Source: Candidatus Burarchaeum australiense (GTDB lineage Archaea; Micrarchaeota; Micrarchaeia; Burarchaeales; Burarchaeaceae). From it: DNA of 56,442 nucleotides. The notes below the pieces were generated by a model. The model ran no database searches and was not told the DNA's origin. It saw nothing but the letters and a program-made list of their open reading frames with translations. Within the stretch, counting starts at the first letter, position 1, and each line of letters starts with the position of its first letter. Positions 34,736 through 42,331 of the stretch are shown here, in pieces. Position numbers and translations under genes: made by a program. The DNA lies in assembly GCA_902386535.1 (NCBI GenBank), contig CABMJK010000024.1, positions 1 to 56,442 on the forward strand, in the 5' to 3' direction.

Positions 34736-34755
34736 GCCTTTTGCGAAGTCAAGGC

Positions 34756-35403
34756 GTGCGAGTTTCCATCGTGGGTGCCGGCCCCGCAGGATGCGCCGCC
34801 GGTGCGCGGGCCGCGGAGCTGGGCAGCCGCGTGCGCATTTACGAGGAGCACAAGGTCGTGGGCGAGCCCGTGGCCTGCTCGAGCATAGTCTCGAGAAAGG
34901 GCCTCGAGGCCTGCGGCGTGCCCTACGAGCCCGTGACCTTTAACCGCCTCAGGGGTGCCATCATCCACCTGCCGAACGACATAGTTCTGCGCGTGAAGGC
35001 AAGGCACGACGTGGCGAATGTCTTCGACAGGGCGAAATACGACAAGCTGTGCGCGAAGAAGGCCGAGAAGGCGGGCGCCGAGATAGTGGTCAACAGCAAA
35101 TGCGGGGTGCGCGAGCTGAAAAAACTCGCGGGCGAGGGCGCGCTGATTGGCGCTGACGGCTATTACTCGCTGACGGCGAAGACCTTCGGCTTCCCGCCCA
35201 TCAGCGACTACGTATTCTGCTACCAGGAGGAGCGCGAGGACGCGCATTTCGAGGACCACGAAAGCGTGCACGTGTTCGTTTCCGGCTCGCTGCTGCCGGG
35301 CTTCTTCGGCTGGGCCATCCCGCTCGGCAAGGACAGGGCGCGGGTCGGGTGCGGGGTCGGCATGGGTCACAACGCGAAAGAGGCTTGGGTGAAATTGATC
35401 TAG
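34756..35403 (+). CDS. Geranylgeranyl reductase family flavoprotein, N-terminal part (interrupted by in-frame TAG)
   Basis: The first 215 codons of an archaeal geranylgeranyl/digeranylgeranylglycerophospholipid reductase-like protein. The FAD Rossmann motif VSIVGAGPAGCAAGARAAEL is at the N-terminus, then GEPVACSSIV (the family's redox-region Cys) and GADGYYS. The frame stops at TAG (35401-35403) in mid-fold, and the next codons continue the same protein in frame. GTG at 34756 follows a TATA box by ~27 nt. GGR enzymes saturate archaeal lipids or dolichol. Next to aglB and a cis-prenyltransferase, a dolichol-phosphate reductase role is plausible. Confidence 0.75.
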   Translation: MRVSIVGAGPAGCAAGARAAELGSRVRIYEEHKVVGEPVACSSIVSRKGLEACGVPYEPVTFNRLRGAIIHLPNDIVLRVKARHDVANVFDRAKYDKLCAKKAEKAGAEIVVNSKCGVRELKKLAGEGALIGADGYYSLTAKTFGFPPISDYVFCYQEEREDAHFEDHESVHVFVSGSLLPGFFGWAIPLGKDRARVGCGVGMGHNAKEAWVKLI

Positions 35404-35424
35404 CATGAGAAGGTCCTGCAGGAG

Positions 35425-35874
35425 GTGCTCGACGGCACGAGCGTGATGAGCAGGCTGGGCGGCGTGATTCCGGGCCGCGTGAGATACCAGACCGTGGAGC
35501 GCAAGGTCATGCTCGTCGGGGACGCGGCAGGGCAGACCAAGGCGACTACCGGTGGGGGCATTTATTTCGGCAGCATGTGCGGCAGGCTCGCGGGCGAGAT
35601 TGCGGCGCGGGCGAAGAGGGAGGACGAGCTTGCGGAATATGAGAAAGAGTGGCGGGCGCGCTATGGGCGGGACCTGATGCTGCACAGGCGCCTGCGCGAT
35701 TTCGCGGACAACATGGATGACGGGCAGTTGGCCGCCTATGCGACCATTGCCAGGGGCCTCGGGGCCGAGCACTTCCTTGCTGCGCACGGGGACATGGACT
35801 CGCCCGATGCCATGCTGGCGAGCTTCAAGAAAAGCAACCCCCTCGCGCACCTGGTTACGAGGCTGTTCGGCTAG
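35425..35874 (+). CDS. Geranylgeranyl reductase family flavoprotein, C-terminal part
   Basis: The continuation in the same frame after the TAG at 35401-35403. It carries the second FAD-binding segment VMLVGDAAGQTKATTGGGI, which the enzyme needs together with the N-terminal Rossmann motif, and a helical C-terminal domain. The listed start is the first GTG after the stop, but seven conserved-looking codons (HEKVLQE) precede it. Independent function of either half is unlikely. Together the frame 34756-35874 would give about 372 residues, normal for the family. Confidence 0.7.
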   Translation: MLDGTSVMSRLGGVIPGRVRYQTVERKVMLVGDAAGQTKATTGGGIYFGSMCGRLAGEIAARAKREDELAEYEKEWRARYGRDLMLHRRLRDFADNMDDGQLAAYATIARGLGAEHFLAAHGDMDSPDAMLASFKKSNPLAHLVTRLFG

Positions 35875-35942
35875 GGCGCGGGCCGCACAGCGTTATTAAT
35901 TTTTTCACAGGTATGGAAGGATTGAGGAAAGATTGAAGACGA

Positions 35943-36034
35943 GATGGAAGTGCAGGAGTTTGAAGGCAGGACGGAAGTGTAGGGGTTTTGAAGGCGCGAT
36001 GAAAGTGCAGGGATTCGAAGACGTGATGGAATGG
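35943..36034. repeat. 27-28 bp tandem repeat upstream of the cis-prenyltransferase
   Basis: Three full degenerate copies and one partial copy begin at 35943, 35970, 35998 and 36025. The core is GAYGRAAGTGYAGGRRTTYGAAGRC. They lie in what would be the 5' leader, between a TTATTAATT element (35890-35898) and the ATG at 36031. Several copies contain ATG and short open frames. Confidence 0.75.
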
Positions 36035-36723
36035 CATTTGCCCGGCCAAAGCACATTGCGGTGATACCCGATGGCAACCGCAGGTGGGCGCGCAAGCACG
36101 GAAAGAGCCCGGTCGAGGGCCACGAGGCAGGCATAGACAACCTGGGCAACCTGCTCAAATGGTGCAGGGAGTTCGGGGTCAGGGAGTGCACGGCATGGGG
36201 CTTTTCGACCGAGAATTTTGACAGGCCGCCGAGCGAAGTCTATGGCCTCATGAAGCTATTCGAGAAGAAGCTGCGCGAGTTCGAGAAGAATGACGACTTG
36301 CGCAAAAATAAAATCCGGGTGTGCGTGCTTGGGGATTTGGGCAGATTTCCTTCGGGACTTCGCAATAAGATAATGGAGCTGGAAAAAAGCACGGAGAAGC
36401 ACGACAAGTATCGCTTCAACGTCCTGCTCAGCTATGGCGGGAGGAAGGAGCTCCTGGATGCGGTCAACCGCGCGCTTGCGGGCGGGGCGCGCCATGTGGA
36501 TGATGCATCGTTCCGCAAATTGCTCTGGACCGGCGCGCTTTCGTCAGACCCCGACCTCGTAATCCGCACCGCGGGCGAGAGCAGGACCTCGGGCTTCCTG
36601 CCCTGGCAGAGCGCCTACAGCGAATATTACTTCTCCAAGAAGCTGTGGCCGGATTTCGGGCGCGCGGATTTCGTGAGTGCGCTGAGGGATTACTCGAAGA
36701 GAAAAAGGAGATTCGGGAAATGA
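36031..36723 (+). CDS. uppS: cis-Prenyltransferase (undecaprenyl/dolichyl diphosphate synthase family)
   Basis: A 230-residue UppS-fold protein. It has IAVIPDGNRRWARKHG with the catalytic Asp at about residue 14, FSTENFDRP, LSYGGRKEL, and the C-terminal signature DLVIRTAGESRTSGFLPWQS then SEYYF. It extends an allylic diphosphate with cis isoprene units to form the polyprenyl carrier used in AglB-dependent glycosylation. Context with aglB and a reductase gives a coherent dolichol-carrier module. A repeat-rich leader precedes it. Confidence 0.92.
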   Translation: MAFARPKHIAVIPDGNRRWARKHGKSPVEGHEAGIDNLGNLLKWCREFGVRECTAWGFSTENFDRPPSEVYGLMKLFEKKLREFEKNDDLRKNKIRVCVLGDLGRFPSGLRNKIMELEKSTEKHDKYRFNVLLSYGGRKELLDAVNRALAGGARHVDDASFRKLLWTGALSSDPDLVIRTAGESRTSGFLPWQSAYSEYYFSKKLWPDFGRADFVSALRDYSKRKRRFGK

Positions 36724-36844
36724 GTGCGGGCGGAAGGAACGATAGGAAGAGAAGGTTCGGAGGATGACTCTGCGGCAGAGATAAACTATTGGTTTAGCTG
36801 GAAGAAACGGAACTGCAAAAAGGGCCTGGAGCGAACGTGAGACC

Positions 36845-37201
36845 GTGGGAAAACTCTACAACAAAAGAAGCCGCGCGGTTCTTGCGAACTCGCTGGACGT
36901 GGCGGACTCGTTTTTCGCAAGGGCGCGCGGCCTGATGTTCAAAAGCGAAGTGCGCCGGCCCCTGCTCTTCGTCTTCGACGAGGGAAAGGCGAAAAGCAGG
37001 CAGGCGTGCGCCATCCACGCGCTCTTCGTTTTCTTTTCATTCTCGGCGATTTATTTGGATGCGGCAAAACGGGTTGTGGACGTGCGCGTCTGCGACCCGT
37101 TCTTTTCGTTTGTCGTGCCGAAGAAGAGGAGCGCCTACCTGATAGAAGGCACGCCTGCGCTCGCGGGCAAGGTGCGCGTGGGCGATGTGCTGGAGTTCTG
37201 A
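36845..37201 (+). CDS. DUF192 family protein
   Basis: A 118-residue protein starting at GTG. It has the DUF192 pattern: ADSFFARARGLMFKS, LLFVFDEG, IHALFVFFSFSAIYLDAAKRVVDVR, and the ending with EGTPALAGKVRVGDVLEF. The family is widespread and of unknown biochemical role. No signal peptide is seen. It stands alone between the cis-prenyltransferase and the secretion ATPase. TATA-like ATAAACTATT is at 36781-36790. Confidence 0.85.
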   Translation: MGKLYNKRSRAVLANSLDVADSFFARARGLMFKSEVRRPLLFVFDEGKAKSRQACAIHALFVFFSFSAIYLDAAKRVVDVRVCDPFFSFVVPKKRSAYLIEGTPALAGKVRVGDVLEF

Positions 37202-37267
37202 GGGCAGGCGGGGCAGAGGCGGGCGCAGGGAAAAGTGCCGGGGTTTTGACGCAAAGGGATGTGAAAA

Positions 37268-38788
37268 ATGGGCTCTTACGAGGAAAGAAAAGTAAGGGTG
37301 CCGGCAAAACCCAAGCAACGCGAGGAGCAACTCGGTTGGGAGATTGGCAATTGGAAGTGCGATTACCGCGTGGGCATGCCGGGCTTGAGCGAGGAAGAGA
37401 AGGAAGCGGTTGCGGAGCTGACTGAAAAATTCAGGGACGAGTCAAGGCACGCGGAGATTGAGGGCAAGGAAGATGTGAGGCGCGAGATGGGGCGCCTGCT
37501 TGCCGGCTATTGCGCCGAGAACGGAATTGAGATGGAAAAGGCGCAGGCAGACTATTTGCTCCGCGTTGCGGTTGCGCACGTCTATGGATTTTCCGCGCTC
37601 GATGAGCTTCTTTCAGACCCGGAACTGGAGGAGATTGCGGTCACGGGCGTCGGCGTGCCGGTGTTCGTCTACCGGCGCGGTAGGGGCTGGCTGAAGACCA
37701 ACTGCGCGTTCGGGAGCGGCGAGGCGCTTGTCGACGTGATGAACAAGATGGCAAGGGGCATCGGCCGGCGCATCACGTTGCAGAGCCCGCGGCTGAACGC
37801 GGTTCTGCCGGACGGCTCGCGCCTGCACGCGTCGATTCCGCCGATTTCGAATTACGAACTCACGATACGCAAGTTTCGCCGCAATCCGATTCACGTTGCA
37901 GACCTCATCGCCTATCGCACGTTCTCGGCCGAGGCGCTCGCATTTCTTTGGCTGGCGATGCAGGCCGATGCCTCGCTCATGATCGCGGGCAATACCGCGA
38001 GCGGAAAGACTAGCACGCTCAATGCGCTTTTTCAGTTCGTGCCGCTCTCCGAACGCGTGCTCGTTACCGAGGAAACTCCCGAGATAAACGTGCCGCACGA
38101 GCACCAGGTGAAGCTGCTGGCGAGCGCGGAGCTGGGCGTGCCGATGAAGGAGCTGGTGGCTGACTCGCTCAGGATGAGGCCCGACCGCGTGATTGTGGGC
38201 GAGGCGCGCACCGCCGAGGAAGTGGGCGCGCTGCTCGAAACCATAACGAGCGGCCAGGCGCGGGGCTCCTACGCAACGTTCCATGCGCAGAGCGGCCGCG
38301 AGGTGCTGGTGCGCATGCGCTCGCTTGGCGCACTGCCGATCGACCTGCAGTCGCTTGACCTCATCGTAGTGCAGAGGCGCATGATGCGCTATGACCTGAA
38401 GGAGAGGAAGGGGCAGGAGGTGCGGCGATGCACGGAGATAAACGAGGTGGTGCCGCCGGCAAACATGGGCGATGAGGCAAAACTGCCCGGGCTGCGCATG
38501 CTTTTCAAATACAACGCAAGTAGCGATAGCGTCGTGCCAGCCGCAAATAGTTGGAATGGCAGCGCACTCGCCAGGCGCGCGTGCGAAAGTCTCGGCATCT
38601 CGATAAAAGAATTCGGAACCGAACTCGCCCGGCGGGCGGAATTCCTCTCAGGACTCGAGGCCTCGCTGCCGTTTGGCGAGGTGACGAGGGAGATTCAACG
38701 GTTCTCGTTTGCAGACTATGAAGAGGCGGCGTCCAAGCCGGTCGGCGCCCCACTGGGCGTGCCGTTCTTCAATTCTGTGTTCGAGTAG
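37268..38788 (+). CDS. Type II/IV secretion system ATPase (VirB11/CpaF/ArlI-like)
   Basis: A 506-residue hexameric ATPase. The N-terminal domain (about 1-200) is followed by the RecA-like core with Walker A GNTASGKTST (about residue 240), Asp-box ETPEINVPHEHQ, Walker B RPDRVIVGEAR and His-box ATFHAQSG. A ~110-residue C-terminal tail follows. It energises pilus/archaellum-type assembly or DNA transfer. No membrane partner (PilC/ArlJ) lies next to it here, so the specific machine is unclear. Confidence 0.88.
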   Translation: MGSYEERKVRVPAKPKQREEQLGWEIGNWKCDYRVGMPGLSEEEKEAVAELTEKFRDESRHAEIEGKEDVRREMGRLLAGYCAENGIEMEKAQADYLLRVAVAHVYGFSALDELLSDPELEEIAVTGVGVPVFVYRRGRGWLKTNCAFGSGEALVDVMNKMARGIGRRITLQSPRLNAVLPDGSRLHASIPPISNYELTIRKFRRNPIHVADLIAYRTFSAEALAFLWLAMQADASLMIAGNTASGKTSTLNALFQFVPLSERVLVTEETPEINVPHEHQVKLLASAELGVPMKELVADSLRMRPDRVIVGEARTAEEVGALLETITSGQARGSYATFHAQSGREVLVRMRSLGALPIDLQSLDLIVVQRRMMRYDLKERKGQEVRRCTEINEVVPPANMGDEAKLPGLRMLFKYNASSDSVVPAANSWNGSALARRACESLGISIKEFGTELARRAEFLSGLEASLPFGEVTREIQRFSFADYEEAASKPVGAPLGVPFFNSVFE

Positions 38789-38829
38789 GCCTGCCCACGG
38801 TTTTTTAACCTTGTTAACCGTAAAGTAGG

Positions 38830-38936
38830 GTGAACCTTCGTAAGGGAGGGTTACACGCATTCCGCCCGCGAGGCGGAATGGTGCCCCTTTCTCGGTGCGC
38901 CGAGAAAGCGGGACGTAAGGGAACTGTAGGTTCCCT
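38830..38936. repeat. Cluster of four consecutive hairpins directly upstream of a tRNA
   Basis: Four stem-loops are lined up with almost no spacing: 38830-38856 (GTGAACC...GGTTACAC), 38858-38880 (CATTCCGCC-CGCGA-GGCGGAATG, perfect 9 bp), 38887-38908 (CTTTCTCGG-TGCG-CCGAGAAAG, perfect 9 bp) and 38918-38936 (AGGGAAC-TGTAG-GTTCCCT, perfect 7 bp). The tRNA starts four bases later. An AT-rich TTTTTTAACC at 38802-38811 could be a promoter about 25 nt ahead. It could be a structured RNA joined to the tRNA transcript or a nest of palindromic elements. Confidence 0.75.
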
Positions 38937-38939
38937 GTG

Positions 38940-39124
38940 GCCTAGGTAACTCAGCTTGGTTTAGAGTGCCAGACTCATAATCTCCCTTCCGCCTTGCGGA
39001 CGGGCTCAAAATGGCACGAAAGTCAGTTGAGAAATCTGGAAGTCGCGAGTTCAAAAATAAGGGGGCACGACGCGTCGCCCCCTTATCAGCTCCCTACGGG
39101 GCTTTGAAAATCTCGCCCTAGGCA
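38940..39124 (+). tRNA. tRNA with CAU anticodon (elongator Met or Ile2), two introns
   Basis: Acceptor GCCTAGG (38940-38946) pairs with CCTAGGC (39117-39123), with discriminator A39124. The D arm is ACTC/GAGT, the anticodon stem is CCAGA/TCTGG with loop CTCATAA, and the anticodon CAT is at 38976-38978. Intron 1 (38980-39033, 54 nt) is at the canonical 37/38 site: helix CTCA/TGAG flanked by 3-nt bulges TAA and AAA. Intron 2 (39056-39110, 55 nt) splits the T loop at 59/60: helix TTCA/TGAA with bulges AAA and AAT. Splicing restores the T arm GCGAG-TTCAAAT-CTCGC. The anticodon stem lacks the initiator GGG/CCC pairs. Confidence 0.85.
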
Positions 39125-39199
39125 TTTGCAGGAACGGAGAAGAAAGGCTTAAATTAGGCAAAAGGCATAGGTTAACCTGGTTCTGCTAGAGGGATTGAA

Positions 39200-39898
39200 T
39201 TGGGCATCATGAAATGGGAGCCGCAAGTGCCACTCATCGCCCTGGCGAAAGCGCCGCAAAACGGCGCGGTGCCCGGCAGGGCGCTCGACATGAACCGGCT
39301 CGTCGGCGGAGTCATATACGCGCGCTATTTGCAGGACGTGAAAGAACGCAGTGAGATTGATTTGGAAAAGGGCAACGGCGCGAAGGTCAATAGAGGAATT
39401 GAGAAGGGATGGAAAAACCTCGCAACAACGTTTCTCGATCAGAAGACAAGAATACTGGAAATCTTCGAGATGCTGACCAGGTTTGAAGCTCACCGGAGGA
39501 TGACCGGAGGGCAGCCGTGGCGGTTCGAGGAAGACGCCAGTCGGCGTGCAGGCGAACTCCTACGCGAATGGGGGGTGACGGACGTCGGGGCGTTCAGGCT
39601 GATGGAAAAAATCATTGCGGAACGGTGCCTCATGTCGACGATTTTTGCTGAAGGCGGGAACATTAGGAAAACTATTGATGAATCGATAGCGCTGTATGGA
39701 GCAGTGATATTCACTTACAGGATTGGCCAGGCAATAGCGAAAATGTCGGATTGGGAGTGCAACAATTGCATTGAGACAGAGTTGAAGGCCGTGAAGGCAG
39801 AACTGGCGCACGTAAACTGCGCCGAGCTTCAGCCGCCCGACGTGTTCGCAATGTTTCTTTCGGGAGAACTGAAACTGCCGCGCGGAAAGGAAGGCTGA
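39200..39898 (+). CDS. Hypothetical protein, 232 residues
   Basis: Not recognised. A predicted soluble, mostly helical protein with about seven Cys residues late in the sequence (a WECNNC pair near residue 193, and further Cys at about 209). The start is TTG at 39200, preceded 6 nt upstream by AGAGGGA; an ATG at 39209 is an alternative. TATA-like GCTTAAATTAG is at 39147-39157. It lies between the tRNA and the convergent RNase P RNA gene. No domain suggests a function. Confidence 0.55.
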   Translation: MGIMKWEPQVPLIALAKAPQNGAVPGRALDMNRLVGGVIYARYLQDVKERSEIDLEKGNGAKVNRGIEKGWKNLATTFLDQKTRILEIFEMLTRFEAHRRMTGGQPWRFEEDASRRAGELLREWGVTDVGAFRLMEKIIAERCLMSTIFAEGGNIRKTIDESIALYGAVIFTYRIGQAIAKMSDWECNNCIETELKAVKAELAHVNCAELQPPDVFAMFLSGELKLPRGKEG

Positions 39899-39912
39899 TT
39901 GAAATAGGATGT

Positions 39913-40197
39913 GGAGCGATAGGCAATAGTCCGCCTTCAGTACTTGCAGCATTTGACTAAGCGGCCTAACGGCCTTGCACCACGCACACCGCTCTTTCGC
40001 CGGCGCGTTTCACCCCGCCTCCTTCGCTCGGTTTCCCTCATCGCATTCCGGATTTGGGTATCGTTTCTGTTCCGGCTAAGGCCCTTGAAGCCATTTCGAG
40101 CTCTTGTGGTGGGCGGAACTTCCTCAGAAAAGAACCCCTGCATGGTTCCTTTCGGAACCCGCTGGAATTCCCTCCGTAAGCTGCTGCCTACCGCTCC
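39913..40197 (-). ncRNA. rnpB: RNase P RNA
   Basis: About 285 nt on the minus strand. The 5' GGAGCGGTAGGC and 3' GCCTATCGCTCC ends pair over 12 bp (P1, one G-U). The conserved core is present in order: GAGGAAGTTCCGCCC (CR-I; 40111-40125), ACAGAAACGATACC, GGTGAAACG...GCGAAAGAGCG (CR-II/III type; 39990-40014), GCAAGGCC (39971-39978), and ACTGAAGGCGG near the 3' end resembling CR-V. It is the catalytic RNA for tRNA 5' processing. A TATTTAAAT box on the minus strand at 40220-40228 sits about 27 nt upstream. Confidence 0.88.
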
Positions 40198-40290
40198 GAA
40201 ATAATTAGGAAGCCGGGATTTAAATAGCCCGCACATGCACGCATTTAAATTAAGTTTAAGGCATAAATGCTGCTGGTAGGGAGGGGTAAA

Positions 40291-40854
40291 ATGCAGAAGC
40301 CGCAAACCACTGGAAAAATTTCTGTAATTGCCAGGGAAGCAGTGACTTGGACGCTGATGGGAGTTCTTGCAACGGGTATTTTTGCAGGCGCAGGGTGCTC
40401 GCCCAGGGGAAGAGATGCCGGGGAATCCGGGGGACGCGCAGTTTTGACTTCTCAACTGTTCGGGATGACGGATATCCAGAAACGAGAGGCGCGAACGGGA
40501 GAGAACCCGGCTGCAGGCGCGGTGCCAGTTTTCATAACATTGAGCCAGGATAGATTTATGGGCGTTCAGATAGACGGCATAGAGGTAGGCGGCATTAACA
40601 ATGCGAACCTCACCAGAGCGGGCGGCAGCTACGGGTTGGGCGTCGGCGGCTCACAGCAAACTGGAAGTGGTGGAATCACCATTGTGAAAAAAGGCTCGGC
40701 GCAAATCGCGATCTTGATTCCAGACCCGGCCACGATGACTCCTGACAAGGACGGTTTCGTCACCATGACCGTGCATTTTTTGGGGAAGAACGCGGCTGGG
40801 GAAACAATAAGCGATACTGCAACCCTGAGGCTTCCCGCGGACTTCGCCAAGTAA
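40291..40854 (+). CDS. Predicted lipoprotein of unknown function
   Basis: A 187-residue protein. The N-terminus has Lys residues, a hydrophobic segment (about 21-35) and a lipobox-like TGIFAGAGC, so Cys at about 36 may be lipid-modified. The exported part is beta-rich with Gly-rich stretches (GGINNANL, GLGVGGSQQTGSGG), perhaps an immunoglobulin-like fold. The ATG at 40291 follows GGAGGGG by a few bases; an in-frame ATG at 40267 adds eight residues. TATA TTTAAATTAA is at 40245-40254. Function not recognised. Confidence 0.6.
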   Translation: MQKPQTTGKISVIAREAVTWTLMGVLATGIFAGAGCSPRGRDAGESGGRAVLTSQLFGMTDIQKREARTGENPAAGAVPVFITLSQDRFMGVQIDGIEVGGINNANLTRAGGSYGLGVGGSQQTGSGGITIVKKGSAQIAILIPDPATMTPDKDGFVTMTVHFLGKNAAGETISDTATLRLPADFAK

Positions 40855-42210
40855 TTACGAGCCTGCGCCTGGCGCGCCAGGCATGCCGCCGCCCGGCATC
40901 CCGGGGAATCCGCCTTTCATCATCTTCTCCATCTGCCTGCGGAAGCCCCGGTTCCGCTTGAACTGGGTCATCATTTTCTGCACTTTCTCGAACTGCGAAA
41001 GCAGGTCGCGCACTTCCTCGGGCTTCCTGCCGCTGCCACGCGCAATGCGCTCCATCCTGCTCCTGCTCTTCTTCAGCAGGCTCGCGTCGTCCCGCTCGGC
41101 CGGCGTCATGGAGTTGATGATTACCTCGTAGGCCTTTAGCTTGTCCTCGCTCTGCTCGACCATCTCCTTAGGGATGTCGGGCGCGCCGAGCATCTGGAAA
41201 ATGCCCTTGAGGGGGCCCATCTTCTTCGCGGCCTTCAGCTGCTCGTAGAAAGTCTTGATTGTGAGCTTCTCCTCCATCAGCGCCTTCTCGTCCACCTGCA
41301 CGCCCGCACCCGCCTCCTTCACCTTTTCCATCAGCGCCTCTAGGTCAGGGAAGCCGAGCAGCCTGCCCACGAACTTCTTGGCGTCAAACAGCTCCAAATC
41401 ATCCTGCTTCTCGCCCACGCCGATGAACGCGACCTTCGTGCCGCTGGCCGCGACAGCGCTGAGCGCGCCGCCGCCCTTTCCAGAGCCGTCCATCTTCGTG
41501 ATTATGACACCGGTCAGGCCCACGGCATTGTTGAACTCTTCGGCCTGCCGCTTGGCCACCTGTCCTATGTCCGCGTTTATAACGAGCAGCTTCTCGTCGG
41601 CCCTGAACTCATCGTTGATTTTCTTCAGCTCGGAATTCAACTCATCATCGAACGCGCTCCTGCCCGCGGAATCTAGAATCAACACGTCCTCCTTGGCTTG
41701 CGCAAGCGCCTCGCGCGCTATGCGCGATGCGTCGGTTTCTCCCTTCTTGCCGTAGAAGCGCGCGCCCGCGCGCTCGGCCACCTGCTGCAGCTGCTCGTAG
41801 GCAGCCGGCCTTGCCACGTCGCAGCAGATGACGCCCACGCTCAGGCCTTTCTTCTTGAAGAAGTGCGCAAGCTTGCCGGCAGTGGTCGTTTTGCCGCTGC
41901 CGAACAGCCCCAGCAGCATGATTTTCTGCTTTGCAATCTTGGGCTCGTGCTTTTCGCCCAGCATGGCGGCCAATTCTTCGTAGACCACTTTCACGACGTG
42001 CTCGCGGCCGCCCACGCCCCTGAGCGCCTTCTCGTCCAGGGCGCGCTTCTCGATGCGCTTGCTCAGCTCGCTCACGAGCGAGACGTTCACGTCGCCCATG
42101 ATGAGCACTCGCTGGATTTCCTTCACGGTCTCGCGCACGACCCGCTCGTCCACTAGCGCCGCTCCGGTGAGTTTCTTGAGGGCCCGCCTGAGGCCTGCGC
42201 CAAGGTCCAT
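40855..42210 (-). CDS. srp54: Signal recognition particle protein SRP54
   Basis: A 451-residue SRP GTPase. An N-terminal four-helix N domain (1-~90) is followed by the G domain with P-loop LGLFGSGKTTTAGKLA (the usual Gln after GL/I is Phe here), CDVARPAAYEQL, LDSAGRSAFD (G3, usually DTAGR; here DSAGR) and TKMDGSGKGGGALSA (G4). The C-terminal Met-rich M domain ends in MMKGGFPGMPGGGMPG. It binds signal sequences and 7S RNA. Start at the ATG at 42210, with minus-strand TTTTTATCC about 27 nt upstream. Changed residues in G1 and G3 look conservative. Confidence 0.95.
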   Translation of the reverse strand: MDLGAGLRRALKKLTGAALVDERVVRETVKEIQRVLIMGDVNVSLVSELSKRIEKRALDEKALRGVGGREHVVKVVYEELAAMLGEKHEPKIAKQKIMLLGLFGSGKTTTAGKLAHFFKKKGLSVGVICCDVARPAAYEQLQQVAERAGARFYGKKGETDASRIAREALAQAKEDVLILDSAGRSAFDDELNSELKKINDEFRADEKLLVINADIGQVAKRQAEEFNNAVGLTGVIITKMDGSGKGGGALSAVAASGTKVAFIGVGEKQDDLELFDAKKFVGRLLGFPDLEALMEKVKEAGAGVQVDEKALMEEKLTIKTFYEQLKAAKKMGPLKGIFQMLGAPDIPKEMVEQSEDKLKAYEVIINSMTPAERDDASLLKKSRSRMERIARGSGRKPEEVRDLLSQFEKVQKMMTQFKRNRGFRRQMEKMMKGGFPGMPGGGMPGAPGAGS

Positions 42211-42331
42211 GGTTTGCTTTTGCGCGGGAAAGGATAAAAAGCGTGGGAAGCGCGCGCATTTGCGCCTTGCTTTGAAGATTACCCGTTTTTGGGTAATTAC
42301 ATTTAAATAAGTGGCCAGCGCAGGATTGCCC

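Noticed and set aside
34702-35850. A 382-codon minus-strand frame opposite the GGR-family gene, considered as the real gene because the plus strand has a TAG
   Set aside because: The plus-strand halves carry unmistakable FAD-binding motifs; the minus translation has none.
38830-38936. CRISPR-like array
   Set aside because: The four hairpins differ in sequence and have no spacers or direct repeats; no cas genes are in the window.
39056-39110. T-loop insertion as an assembly or sequencing error
   Set aside because: It forms a canonical bulge-helix-bulge with exact restoration of the T arm, which an error would not give.
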